Assembly: GCF_030272615.1 (NCBI RefSeq)
Contig: NC_081411.1
Location: 215,682,654 to 215,746,653, forward strand
Reading direction: 5' to 3'
DNA: 64,000 nucleotides
Source: Cryptomeria japonica
Taxonomy: Eukaryota; Streptophyta; Pinopsida; Cupressales; Cupressaceae
Shown here: in pieces, positions 35,880-47,869 of the stretch
Layout of the letters: every line of letters begins with the position of its first letter
Numbering within the stretch: position 1 is the stretch's first letter
Made by a program: the position numbers and the translations under genes
Notes under the pieces: model-generated
Databases searched by the model: none
Told to the model about the DNA's origin: nothing
Seen by the model: the letters and a program-made list of their open reading frames with translations, nothing else

Positions 35880-37005
35880 GAAAAACTCTTGTAAACCTCT
35901 CCTTGTAGGTTGATACATCTATTTGATAGAAGATTTCCTTTGACATTCTTTAAATAGCTTTCAACAATCTCCACATGATCACAAATTTAAGACCCCTGAT
36001 CTCCTTTATCCTATGAGAGTAGCTATGACCTCTAACATAAGGTGTACACTTGCAAATTCTTATTTTAGTGATAGATTAGCACAATGTCTATGGACTTTGC
36101 CATTACAACTTGATTGACTTTTAAAACACAACAATGTAAACAAAATCAAATCCTACTTACAACTATGACTATTTAGGCTTCGGTAGATTATTTATTTGAT
36201 AGACCTCTATATCTTCTTATTTTTCTTAATTGCTTCACACAAGCACATGCACATCTACAAGCTCGTCTACTAGACCATTATCTTCTCTATCTTCTACAAA
36301 AAAATTAACCTTTTCCTCATCCTAGACTAGACTTGACTAGCTCTGATACCAGATGAAGGAATGAAGGAGGAGGATAAAATAAAAATTCAACAAAGAGAAC
36401 AAAGAGTATTTTATATATATTTAATATAAAATTATATGGACTAAGTTGTTCATATATTCTTACACCGCTATATTCAAACTATTATCCTCTTACAACTTCG
36501 TGGAGATGGACTCTCAAAAGAGAGTAGATAGAAAAATAAAATGTCATACATTATATAGCAAAGGTAAATAGATACAAAGGAGTAAAAAGTATCATAAAAT
36601 AATAATTTCACACTACCCACAAAGCATGAGAAAACTGTAGAGAGGATAGTAGCTAGGTTGGAGGAGTAAATGAAAAATACATTAATCCTAAGCAAGATCT
36701 ACCTTGAGTACTTGTCTTTAATGTTGTGAATTGAATATAGATGTAGATGTGCATACCAAGGATACAGAAATAGAGGCAGTTGGCAATACAATCTCCAACA
36801 TTATGCACTCCCTATCATTTCAAATAATCTTGTCTAATCTTTCTAGAACATTAGGTACCACCAAAAGTTCTGTTGCAGTCCAATGAGCATTGTCCACTCC
36901 TTTTAGCATATACAAGGCCATCATGTGTTCTTAATTTGAGAGGCTATTTGCAATGAATTTCTACTCCAAATGGGAAAAAAAAAAAAAAAGGGAAAACAAG
37001 ATATT
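35880..37005 (-). other. AT-rich interval with a candidate minus-strand copia PBS and LTR
   Basis: No gene seen. On the minus strand TGGTATCAGAGC (36351-36340) is a perfect initiator-Met PBS. Two nucleotides beyond it a TG (36354) could begin an LTR ending ..CTCCAACA at 36800 (447 bp). If so, the interior (35880-36339) is a remnant without recognisable gag. A second possible LTR edge (..TTTCAACA, 35967) does not match the first. A-run at 36976-36989. Confidence 0.35.
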
Positions 37006-37024
37006 AAATAAGGGTTGCTTACTT
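37006..37024 (+). repeat. LINE target-site duplication, left copy
   Basis: AAATAAGGGTTGCTTACTT, repeated exactly at 44792-44810. The nick context TATT/AAATAA resembles the TT/AAAA target of L1 endonucleases. Confidence 0.9.
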
Positions 37025-37045
37025 AAACATAGAAACGGAAAAAAA

Positions 37046-38233
37046 ATGGCGAGGAGGGAAGGAAAAAATGCTCTGCAAAATTAGTTACATGTTAATGGAG
37101 GAGAGAATACCAGAAGGAGCAATAAGTCTCAGGAGACAAGTCGGGAGATAAGCGAGAAGGAGGACTTTGAAATAGATCTTACTAGTGACTCGAAGGAGGA
37201 TAGAGAGTTGTGGATGGAGCACGCGATGATTGGCAGAGTGGTAGGGCCTCGGATGACCAGATCTACCATTAGAGAATGGATATCTAAACATTGGGGCCTG
37301 AGACTGATTGTGAAATTCATCCCTAGGAATTTTTTCATAGTGGTTTTTGAAGATGGGATGGAAAGAAATAAGTTTTTGTGTAAGGATAACTGGTTTATCA
37401 AGGAACATCCCCTGTATTTACAGCCCTGGATCCCAAATTTTAATCCACTCCCATTAGCAGTATATGACAGACCGGTTTGGATTAGGATGTATAATTTGCC
37501 AATGGAGTATTGGGGAGATAAGTGCTTGGAAAAAATTGGTCGATCGCTAGGAACATTACTGGAAATTGATGAGGAGATTATTGAAAAGGATAGTTACGTG
37601 TATGCCCGGTCGAAGATAGCGGCGGTAAAGGAGATTCCATCTCAAATTTCACTAGTCACTTCGGTAGGAGTCTGGATGCAACAGGTAGAGATTGAGAAAG
37701 AAATTGTACCATGCTCGAGATGTGGTAGTAAAATGCACCTAGAGGAAGATTGCAGAATGTTTGTCAGGAAGGCTAGAAGAAGTAATTTCCCTAAACAGAC
37801 AAACAAGCAACGCTGGGTAGAAAAAACCGTTAAACCTCTATTAATGATTTTGAGTAATCTCCAGAAGGAACCAAAAAAGGAAGAGAAGGAGGTTCCAATA
37901 GGAAAAGAACCTATTAAGACGAATCTAATGGAGAATGTGGGGAATCAGAATCTGGACATTGTAGATCATAATCAGTTACCCCTAACTTCTAGTTTGGAAT
38001 ATGAAGAAGAATTAAGTCCAGAAGAAGATGATATAAAAGATGGATTGGAGAATTTGGACCCTAAATGCATAAGTCAATCGGCAAATACTCTTCTGGGTAG
38101 AGCAAAAGGAAGTAGGGGAAGAAGCAGTCACAAGCAAGTCAAAGAGGAAAGGGCCTATGAGAAAGGCATTATCAGTGTTTTGGACTTCATGAAGAGAACC
38201 AAGGGAGCAGATCCCTCCCTTGGAGAAAGATGA
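37046..38233 (+). pseudogene. LINE ORF1, DUF4283 and zinc-knuckle RNA-binding protein
   Basis: The first ATG at 37046 has a favourable context (A at -3, G at +4), but an in-frame TAG at 37082 follows 12 codons later. The frame then stays open to 38233, with internal ATG at 37208. DUF4283-like core: STIREWISKHWGL, NKFLCKDNWFIKEHPLYLQP, VWIRMYNLPMEYWGDKCLEK. It is followed by a CX2CX4HX4C knuckle (CSRCGSKMHLEEDC). The C-terminal third is acidic/basic low complexity. Plant L1 ORF1 proteins have this layout and bind element RNA. The stop is at 38231-38233, overlapping the ORF2 start. Confidence 0.88.
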
Positions 38234-41200
38234 AGATCCTTTCTTGGAATGTCAGGGGTCTCTCAGCCTCTAACAAGAAGCGCTTGGTTAAAAGAGCATT
38301 AAAGAATCTAGATTGTGATTTAGTTTTGATGCAGGAAACCAAGCTTAATGAAAAAAATATGAATGATTTCATTAATTCTTGTTATAATTGGAATGGCATT
38401 GCTCAAGCGTCCAGAGGATCTGTAAGAGGATTAGGGGTGCTCTAGAAACCCAAATCCTTTCAAGTTTCCACCATCTTTTCTTTCCAATACTGGATGGCTT
38501 GTCGGGTGGTTAGATTGGAGGATCAATTTGATTTTCCACTTCTTAATGTTTATGGGCCTACTAAGACAGAGGACAAGAAAGAAGTGTGGAATGAGATCAT
38601 TGCCCAGATGGAAAGCGTGGGATATGATAGGATGATTATGACAGGGGATTTTAATGCTCTTTTGGAATTGGATGATAAAGTAGGAGGGCTTAGGAAGAGC
38701 ACTCAAGTAATGGAAGATTTTGGATTGTTTATAGATGATATGCGGGTTATGGATATTGTCCCTAAAAATGGCAAGTTCACTTGGACCAATAGAAGGCACA
38801 ATTTTTCGAATATTTTTGAAAGGCTGGATAGATTTTTTGCTGGTAGATTTTGGATAGATGGTCAGTTTAACCTATCCTCATTCATCGTCCCTCAATCAGG
38901 ATCCGATCACTTTCCCATCAGACTAATTGTGGATAGGAGTAAGCCTCCCCTGAGAAGTTATTTTAAGTTTCAAAGCATGTGGTGGAGAGATCCAACATTT
39001 ATTGTTAATTTGAAATCTTGGTGGGTGGAAAGTAAAATCTTTGGAGGCTCCCCAAGCTTCTGTTTTGTTAAGAGATTAGGCTATCTTAAAAAGAAGATCA
39101 ATTAATGGAACAAGGAGCATTTCAAGAATATATTCTCTGAAAAGTTTATATTAGAGGAGGAAATGTCTAAATTAAATGAGAAAATCATGATGGCAGGTAT
39201 GACAAATGAGGAATTTGAATTGGAGAAGAGCTTGAAGGATGAGTACATGGAAAGTCTGCAGAGAGAAGAACTATATTGGAGGGATAAGTCGAGAGAATTA
39301 TGGATCGCAGAAGGTGATTCCAATGCAAAATTCTTTCATGCATCTGTGAAGGAAAGGAGATCTCAAAATTGAATTATCAACATTCAGGACGATTCTGGCA
39401 AGAATTGCACCTCAAGGGAAGAAATAGAGAAAGTTATGGTTGATCATTTTACTAGAGTATTGGGCATCAGGGAAGCTGATAAGGAGGAATGTGTTTCGTT
39501 GGTTGATAGAACCATCAAGAAATTGCTAAAACAAGAAGATAACAAGATTCTTTTGTCACCTTTCTCAATTGAAGAGGTGAAAAAGGCCACATTTTCATTG
39601 CATCCCCATAAAGCTCCGGGTCCCGACGGTTTCACTGCGGAGGTATTTCAGAGATGTTGGGAATTTATGGGAGAAGACATTCTTGAGGTTATTGAAGATT
39701 TTAGAAAGAACAGGAGGTTTGTTAAATCCATAAATCATACTATGATAGCACTTATTCCAAAAAAACCAACATGTGTATCTATGTCAGACTATCAGCCTAT
39801 TCCACTATGTAATGCCCTTTATAAAATTATCTCAAAAGCCATGTCAGAAAGATTAAAAAAAATCCTGCACAGACTCATTTCAGAGAATTAGAATGGATTC
39901 ACACCTAGTAGGGAGCTCGTGGATAGCATTATTCTGACCTCAGAAGTTATTCATTCGATGGCCAAGGAAAGGATCAAAGGGATGGCGATCAAGCTGGATG
40001 TTTCCAAAGCATATGATAGAGTACTATGGCATTTTTCAGAGCATGTCTTAAGAAGGTTTGGATTCGACAGTAAGTTGAATGATTTCATTAAATTCTGCAT
40101 TTCCTCTATTTGCTTCTCTATTGTAGTTAATGGTGCAGTATGTGGATTCTTTGTTGCAACTAACGGGTTGAGATAGGGAGATCCTTTGTCACCTTCCCTT
40201 TTCGTTATGATGGCTGAAGTCCTTGGGAATAGCATAAAGAATAAGCACAGGGCGAGTGTTTGGAAAGGAATTCCTATTCATCCGGATTTGGTAAATATGA
40301 CACACTCCCAATTCGCAGATGATACTCTTTTGTTTGGTGTTTCGTCGGTTCGAGAAGCAGAATCAATTAAGGAGACATTGGAGGAATATGAAAAGGTGTC
40401 GAGACAACACATGAATAAAGAGAAATCATGGATTTTCTTTCTAAACACCAGCAGACAAAATCAAAACTCTATTTTGCAGGTCTTGGGTTTTCCAAAAGGG
40501 GAATTTCCCCTCAAATATTTAGGAATTTAAATAGGAACAGGATCATACCAAAAATAGGTTTGGGAAGAAGTGGTCAATAAATGCAAAGGGAAGGTAGATT
40601 TGTGGAAAAATAAATGGCTATCTCGGGCTAGAAGGATACAGATGATCAAGTATGTATTGTCAACGGTCCCAATATATAGCATGTCCTGTTTCAAGATGTC
40701 TAGGCAAGCATATAGTAGTGTGGATGGTATGCTTAAGAAATTTTTATGGGAAGGATCAAAAGAGGTACGGAGAGTCCCTCTGATCAATTGGGATACGGCT
40801 TGCCTCATCAAGGAGGAAGGAGGAGCAGGACTCAAAAAATGGAGCTGCAAAATAAAGCTTCGGGAGCCAAGCAAGCATGGAAGCTTTTTAAGAGCCCAAA
40901 TAGATTGTGGTGGAGAGTGTTTAGGAATAAATATTTGGATTCTTTGGAGGAAGAAAGGATCTTCACAATGGCCAATTCAGAGAAAGCATCTCCAAGTTGG
41001 AATTTCATTTGGGATAGCAGAAGTTTACTCATAGATCATTTATCTTGGAATGTAGGTAATGGTGTGAAGGCCAAATTTTGGTCAGACTCTTGGGGAGGAG
41101 AGAAACCATTGAAGGAAATCTTTAAAAATCATGAATGGGTCAATCTGGTGGAAGCAAGCGTAGGTAGCAGAGTTAAGGATTATTTTGCCCCTAGAGGATC

Positions 41201-42479
41201 GCTAGGGGAGAGAGTGGTATGGAAGAAATGTAGCATAGGCAATAGGGACCTATGTGCAAAGTTAGAGAAGATTTTATCCCATAGGCACATATTTGTGTCA
41301 AATAAAGATGACAAAGTATTTTGGTATGCTGCTAAATTAGGAGAATATAAATTCAAATGGGGGTATGAAATCCAGAGGAAGAGGATCAGGAACCCTAAGT
41401 GGCCACACAAATTATGCTGGCATAATAGAATTCTTCCAAAAGAAGGAGTGTTTCTTTGGATAGCCTTACAGGAAAGAGTTTTGACAGGAAACAGATTAAA
41501 ATCTATTGGTATAGTAGGACCTAGTAGATGTATAATGTGCAAAAAGGATGATGAAACCGCCAATCATTTTCTTTTTACATGTCCTTTTGCAAGTAGGTGT
41601 TGGGAATGGTTCTTTGATGCGATTGAATATCAAACTGTAAGAAATGAAAGACTTGTAGATTTTATGTTCTCTTGGCCCCTAATTTGCAAATCCAAGTGGG
41701 GAGATTTATGGTTAGTAGGGCCTTCTATGATCATGTGGCATATATGGAGGGAAAGAAACATGAGAATTTTCAAAGAGGAATACCATTCTAGAGAAGAAAC
41801 TTTTAAATCTATCAAAGTCGATATTTAGGAAGTTGTAAGTGGTAATCTTAGGAAGAAAACTATCAGATTCTATAATGCATGGGATAAGCAGGTGGAAAAG
41901 AGGTGGAGTTTCAAGGAATTGGTCGAAGTAAGGATTGTGGATAAAACTAAAAGCAGAAAGCAGGTCAAATGGCTAGCCCCAAAGATGAATTGGACTAAGC
42001 TAAATTTTGATGGAGCTAGTAGAGGCAATCCTGGCAAAGCAGGGTATGGAGCATTTATTAGAGATGAAAATGGATCTTTTCTGCACGCAGTTTATGGAAG
42101 TATTGGGGATGCCACAAATAACGAAGCCGAAATAAGGGCTTTGGAAGCAGGTCTGGAGATGTGTGTAGAGAAAGGATTATCCAAAGTCATAGTGGAAGGG
42201 GATTCTCAAATCATAGTTAATGGGGTAATTAAGAGAAAAATTCAAAGCTGGAAATTAAATAGGTGGCTTAATCGAATTTGAGCACTTTTGGAAAAAATAG
42301 GAGAATTTGAAATCATGCACTCGTATAGGGAGGGAAATAAGGTGGCAGACATTCTGGCTAATATGGGAGTAACATCAAAAAGGAATAAAAATGTCATTAG
42401 TCAGGATGAACTGACGGGAGACATTGAAGAATTGGTACGCAAAGAAAAGAATGATGTATCCCATGAAGGCATTGGGTGA
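38230..42479 (+). pseudogene. LINE ORF2: endonuclease - RT - zinc finger - RNase H
   Basis: Starts MKILSWNVRGLSASNKKR. The apurinic-like endonuclease keeps WNVRG, QETKL, GDFNALLE and SDHFPI. RT keeps KAPGPDGF, LDVSKAYDRV, GDPLSPSLF and the catalytic FADDT. A zf-RVT-like finger is CIMCKKDDETANHFLFTCPF. The C-terminal RNase H has NFDGASRGNPGKAG, NNEAEIRAL and VEGDSQI, i.e. Asp-Glu-Asp, of the archaeal-like type reported in plant L1s. About nine in-frame stops (near 38442, 39103, 39370, 39889, 40174, 40528, 40555, 41826, 42279) and one single-base deletion near 40846 break it. All catalytic residues I checked are kept. Confidence 0.9.
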
Positions 42480-42753
42480 CTCCTGCTCTAGTAGAAAAGA
42501 GGACAAAAAGACTCAACAGATGGGATAATTGATCAAACTTTAGTAAGGATAGTCTTTTCTAGGTCAGAAAAGTGGAGAATATATCAGCTCTGGGACGGAG
42601 TATGCAAACAGTGTCAACTCTCTGCAAAAGAGAATTGACCACCTCGGGCATGGATATATGAAGAGGTTTAGGAAGCATCTAGAGATCCGAAAAGCCTATA
42701 ATAGATAAGTGGGCTTCGATGGCAGGATATATTTGCAAGAGAAGAAAAAGAAA

Positions 42754-43371
42754 ATGGTGCACTTCTTGGGACTGAACTGCTCTAACTGTGAGGTTCCTCT
42801 GGAGTTTCAAATCAGGGACTTGTTCAAGACAACGGAATTTGGATACGAAGCCATTAGGGGAATGGTAGAATGCTCACTAAGTCTGGATCGTCATTGGTGC
42901 GATGGTGCAATCTACGAGGTGGTCCTTGCGCCCATGGTGGATATACTAGAATCTAGAGATAAATGTGTAGAACTGTTAGAGGGTTTTGTTAAAAAAGAAA
43001 ATGGAGACATGGTTGCAGAAGCTATATATGATCTGGTGGAAGGCAGTAAGAACAGTGTGCTCAAGGTATATTTCAGCCCCAAAAACTATTTCTCAGACAC
43101 GGAGGAAGAGAGTGAGGAGGAGGAAGGAAGTGAGGAGGAGGAAGAAAGCAACAAGGAGGATGGAAGAGATAAAGAAGTAGAAAAGGAGAGAGAAAGAGAG
43201 TTCAGAGAGGAAGTGTGGCAGCAGTTTAAGAATGGGATTATCAACAAAGATCTAGCTATCTTCAGAAGTTTTGCAGAATCTGAGGAGTGGTGGTTGTCTG
43301 AGGCGTCCATAAAGAAGTTGAATGATCTAGGAGACTACGTGATTGTCATACTTCAGATTATGAAGAGTTAA
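42754..43371 (+). CDS. LINE ORF3, unrecognised acidic protein
   Basis: An uninterrupted 205-codon frame from ATG 42754 to TAA 43371 (open upstream to 42709 without ATG). The N-terminal half is compact and mixed (MVHFLGLNCSNCEVPLEF, then FKTTEFGYEAIRGMVEC, LDRHWCDGAIYEVVLAPMVD). Then comes a Glu/Ser-rich run of about 50 residues (from FSDTEEESEEEE to EKERERE), followed by a helical tail. No known domain, signal peptide or membrane segment. It lies inside the LINE boundaries defined by the target duplication, between the RNase H and the 3' end. It could be an element protein, a captured host sequence or an old insertion. Confidence 0.6.
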   Translation: MVHFLGLNCSNCEVPLEFQIRDLFKTTEFGYEAIRGMVECSLSLDRHWCDGAIYEVVLAPMVDILESRDKCVELLEGFVKKENGDMVAEAIYDLVEGSKNSVLKVYFSPKNYFSDTEEESEEEEGSEEEEESNKEDGRDKEVEKEREREFREEVWQQFKNGIINKDLAIFRSFAESEEWWLSEASIKKLNDLGDYVIVILQIMKS

Positions 43372-43440
43372 GATCTTCACATACTAGTAGTGGGTTGTAG
43401 TTTTTATAATGTTGCTTTGGTTTTAGGAGTAGTTTGCTTA

Positions 43441-44628
43441 TGTAGCGTCCTAAAATTGTGACACTTGCAATTTCAACTGCATTTGGGTCTTCACGATGGC
43501 GACGCAACACTGAACCTGAATGGAGACCCCGAAACTTGTTTATGACATCAAAAACTGCATTTTTCAGCACCCTGGCCTGATCCTCATTGCACCCTGTTGT
43601 CCCGGGAGGTGGGACCATGGCGCCCAGGGCCCTGGTCCCTGGCCCTATTTTGGGCCCGGTCTCTTATGGGGCTTCGGGTCTTTAAGTTTGCAAATTCAGA
43701 AAATAATCTTTCTAGGTCGGCCCAAGGTCGGAAAAATCAGTCTTTCAACCCTAGTTGATAAGTATATAAACTACATTTCCTCTCCCATTTTCAGGGAGGA
43801 AGGACATATGTGTACAAGAGGCGAAAGCGCTAGGCAAACATTCAAACATTCAAGCATTCAAGCATTCCTTCAAGCAATTGAGCATTCTAAGTCTCCATTC
43901 AAGGCTGAGTGTTGCATTCAAGACAAGGATTCAACCATTGAAGAGGAGATCACTTACAACATACAACATACAACATCATTACACCTTCACATGTAAGAAT
44001 ACAAACATTCTTACAACAAGGTATCAGTACTTGTTTACATTACAAACATTTACATTTACAGCATTCTCATTTCTTGGTTAATTCCAAAACCGGGGTTTGA
44101 CCTAAAGGCAAACCCCTAATCCCTAACCCCCCAATCATCCTCTCTTTTCTGTGTGTAGGTTGCAGGTACGCGGCTGTAATTGAAGATCTGGAAACCTTGT
44201 GCAGAGACAAACAGATCCCCCTTCATTTCGCGGATTTTTCAGAGGACCGTGTGCACGCCGGGCGCCATTGTCCCGTCAACTTTCGCTCAAATTTGCAAGA
44301 CAACGTCATCTCGACATTTTACTGCTAATTCCAGGTCCGTAGCTTCATCCCATATTCCTATCTCTATTTATAAGCGAATCTTTCTTACTTTACATGCATT
44401 CCTAGCTCAATCCTTCTATCTACATTCTTTACAAAAGAGGGTAGCCTTGTTGTCTTAACCCTTGAAACTCATTCAGAATCCAATCTTGCATTGTGTGGGA
44501 TTGGATCTTGTGGGTTTCAACCCCTCTTTTGAATGTAAAGTCTCTCCTAAGTGAAAACCGTCAATCCTAGTGACCTTCTTTCTCCTTGGAGTGGGGGGAA
44601 CACCTGGGGTTCGATTTTCCGCTTTACA
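43441..44628 (+). repeat. Solo LTR inside the LINE
   Basis: TGTAGCGTCCTAAAATTG... to ...GCTTTACA, 1188 bp, flanked by perfect GCTTA duplications (43436-43440 and 44629-44633). No PBS, coding region or second LTR, so it is the product of LTR-LTR recombination. TATA-like TATATAAA at 43763-43770 indicates plus orientation. The segment near 44086-44110 (GACCTAAAGGCAAACCC) resembles the LTRs at 53505 and 62738. Confidence 0.88.
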
Positions 44629-44791
44629 GCTTATTGTAACTCTCGGGGTAGTATGTGGGGCTGGGGCTGCTATGATTGCCAAGGAGATAGGCAATCATTT
44701 TGTAATGGCTATATATTGTAATGTTTTGTTAAGAAATAGAGGGAGATATCCCCATTAAAGATAGTACTTACCTTAAATAAAAAAAATAAAA
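44629..44791 (+). other. LINE 3' end and A-rich tail
   Basis: Continues LINE sequence after the solo LTR, with a short 3' UTR and an A-rich tail interrupted by T. Followed at once by the right copy of the 19-bp duplication (44792-44810). Confidence 0.85.
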
Positions 44792-44810
44792 AAATAAGGG
44801 TTGCTTACTT

Positions 44811-45304
44811 GAAAATTGTTAATTGTCAAACATTTCTAACAGTTAAAAAAGCTATTACTGAAAGTTTATAATTATTTTTTATTTGTGTGTGGATGAAATA
44901 TAGAATGTATCATAACAATTTGGCATTGAATCAATTCATCATTTCATGTTCATGGTTAGCCATGAAGAAAAAATGGGGGTAGGGAGCTTCATATTAGGTT
45001 CTCTAAGAAAACAAAAAAATCAAGTGGAAAAATTACCTGATTAGAAACCTTTTGTCGTCCTATCAAAGCCCTTCACAAAATTTGGAAAAATCTAATGTTA
45101 ACGGCTCAACCATGTCCTTCAATTTCATTCCCTTGTCAATTATTTTAGAGGCTGGATTCTATAAAGATACAGTGTGATGCCAAAACTATGTTTAAATATT
45201 AAATATTCATACTTTTAATGTTGATGAAGTAAAAGATTATGGAAAAGCCAAAATGGTTAACCAAAAAATTCTAAACAAAAATAGGCAAAATACATATTTC
45301 TTAC
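44811..45304. other. AT-rich intergenic sequence
   Basis: No gene, domain or repeat boundary recognised. Confidence 0.5.
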
Positions 45305-46150
45305 TGTATACACCTAAAAATGGCTTGAGATAAATTATGAAATATTAATTATTTAATTAATACCTATTCCTCTATCACTAAATAAATTATTTATTTTATT
45401 TATGTGATTCATGTTAGTCTATTTTTCTAAAGGTTAAATAAATATTAATTTATTTAATTAAAATCCTAAGTATTTTGAAGTCTCCATTAATTAAATAATT
45501 TAATATATTATTTAATTCTTCTTTAAAAGACAAAGGCAATTCTTCTAAAATCCATGTCACTTACCATGTCAATCCCAGCCCTCTTGCCAACTCACCCACA
45601 TGTGGCTAAACAAATTAAATATTTTTAATATTTAAATTCCTAATTTGTCATCAACATCATCCCTAGTCAATAGGAGGAGACTTATGTATCCTCCTATCCC
45701 CTATATTCTCTCTCACATCCCTACATTTTAGAGGGTGGTTTGTCCACATCAACTTGGTCAAAGTGACTCATTATCCACTTGTCCTAGGAAGCTTAAATCT
45801 TCTCCAACCTCCCTAGATTGTTGACTCCTTCATGTCTTGGGAAACTTATATTCCCTCCAACCATCCTATATCTTTGGAATCTTGATCATTGGTCAAGGTG
45901 AGCATTTTTCCATGTGTCTTCTCTTTCCACCTTGTCCTCTATCTTGTCATCAAAGGAGGAACATCTTCCCCCTTTTTTCTAACATCTCAACCAATCTCCT
46001 TTCAACCATTCATTATCTCAAGATTAACTCTTAGTCATTGATCTCTTCCACCTAAGATATAAGCTATGGATTTTCTATAAAATAGCATTATTTGTACTTA
46101 TTTGAGCCTAGTGAACAAGTGAGAATTGGAGATTTATGTTGCAGTTTAAA
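45305..46150 (+). repeat. Degraded gypsy-type LTR
   Basis: Begins TGTATACACCTAAAAATGGC, similar to the Gypsy-1 LTR start TGTAGACACCCAAAATTG. It continues with TTTAAATAAAT-like palindromes and a pyrimidine-rich stretch resembling the same LTR in sense orientation. The right boundary is uncertain, and no PBS or coding sequence follows. From 46151 to 47229 nothing further is seen. Confidence 0.4.
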
Positions 46151-47229
46151 TTTACCTAGAAATCTTGTGTGCCTTTGGCTTAAGAATCATTAGCATTTCA
46201 TAGTACACCATTATTATTATCAATCCATTTAGATTCATTAGCATTATTAGTAATCCATTAAGTTTATCATTATCATAGTATTGCATAACCACAAGCTTCA
46301 TTATCTTAGTTGTCATCTTTGAAATCATCATTGTTACAGTTATGAGAGAAAAGTATTTGATAAAATGATCCTTGGAGATAGAAGACAATGAGACAACATT
46401 GAAAATTATAGGTAAAAGTTTAATTTATGTTTTCATTTTGTTTTCTTTATAGTTTCATTAGTATATTTGTAAAAGTGGGACTTTTAGATTAGTTGTGGTA
46501 TATATCAGTAGGTTCTACATAGCTTTGCATTTTACACATATACACTTACCTTATTAGTAATGGCATACAAGACATTATCTATACAAGCTAGAGCCATATA
46601 AATGGACATTTTAAAAAAATCTTTGGAATGATTTACTTTTGTGGAAGAAGACATGTTGGTTTCAAAGCCATTCCAAATTTTTGGTAAATTGCTCATGGAA
46701 GAAGAGATGGACGCTTAAACATTATTCATCTCATTCAAACCTTTCAATTCAAATTAAGTCACTTATTTAATCAACCTACCACCAAACATGTCTATAAAGG
46801 AACTTATACAAGATACATATTTTGCACACTAATAATTTGAAGAGTTAAGGCTACCCCTATTTTTAAGAGAATCCTACAAAGTATAATGGCATCTGTCATC
46901 TCCCTATATATCCTTGGTTGAATGCTCAATTTAGGCTTCAAACATTCTAGTGTAGGTACATGCAAAGCCCAAATACATTGAGTGCTAGAATAGGTATAGT
47001 ATCTTGGACATATCGAAAGAATTATGATGTTCTTTGCATAATTGGAAAAAAACACTTGTGAGTGGTAGATTAATTGATAGACTCACCTTTCCACATCGCT
47101 CTTTCTTTTAACTTTTATGTTGTAGATTCTCTAGAAACCGTTGTCATCTCTAGAATCTAAAAAAAAAATCTTAAAATAAAAAATAATTAACATGGGTTGT
47201 TAAGTGTTTAACACTATAATTATTCAGAA

Positions 47230-47660
47230 GTTGTGTTATACTAGGTGATCCATGGAAAGAAGCACATATTCCATTAGACAACAAGTTGTATTATGTTGTT
47301 TGATCCATGTAGTGCAACAAATGATTACACTAACAAACTTTATTTTTCTAGGAATTAACAATAATGATCATACTAACAAGCTGCATTATGTTAGATGGCC
47401 AATGCTCAAGGAGTGCAAAGTGTTAACAACGATCAAACTAGCAAGCCTCGCTATACAAGTTGACCAACACTTCAAGAGTGTGTTCATGTTCTACTAAGGG
47501 ATAAAACTAGAAAGTTGCATTATGCCTGAAGATTGGGGTGACTCATATGGATGCCACGTAGGTCTAGCAAGGTGCATTATGCTAGGTGATCCATAGATGA
47601 TCAATTGTTTCAAAAGATCATACTAGTAAGCCACACTATACTAGATGATCAAAACAAAGG
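47230..47660. repeat. Degenerate ~70-bp tandem array
   Basis: About six or seven diverged copies of a unit containing GATCATACTA(A/G)CAAGC, then TGCATTATGCTAGGTGATCCAT. Clear members are near 47367, 47431, 47505, 47556 and 47627. No coding potential. Confidence 0.6.
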
Positions 47661-47869
47661 TTAAATGGCATAAAAGTTTCTAGAGATAGATTGTTAATCA
47701 TGCCTCAGGGGGTGTTATGTAACACAACACCACCACTTTGAGGGTACAATGAGCAATTACGAGCAACAAGAATGCCACATATGCCTCCTTGTTAGCATGT
47801 CAACATATTGTCATGTTGATATCTTAATGAAGATAGAGATCCACATCAAGTATAAAACACCTTCAACAC

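Larger units (their letters stand above)
37025..44791 (+). mobile_element. Full-length L1-type LINE with RNase H and an extra ORF
   Basis: 7767 bp between perfect 19-bp duplications, with an A-rich tail (44775-44791). Layout: very short 5' UTR (21 nt), ORF1, ORF2 overlapping ORF1 by ATGA, 270-nt gap, ORF3, 3' region. A 1188-bp solo LTR is inserted in the 3' region, so the LINE itself was about 6.6 kb. ORF2 domains are endonuclease, RT, zinc finger and RNase H. Confidence 0.95.

Noticed and set aside
43520-44458. Plus-strand frames of 158 and 92 codons
   Set aside because: They lie inside the solo LTR and show no protein motif.
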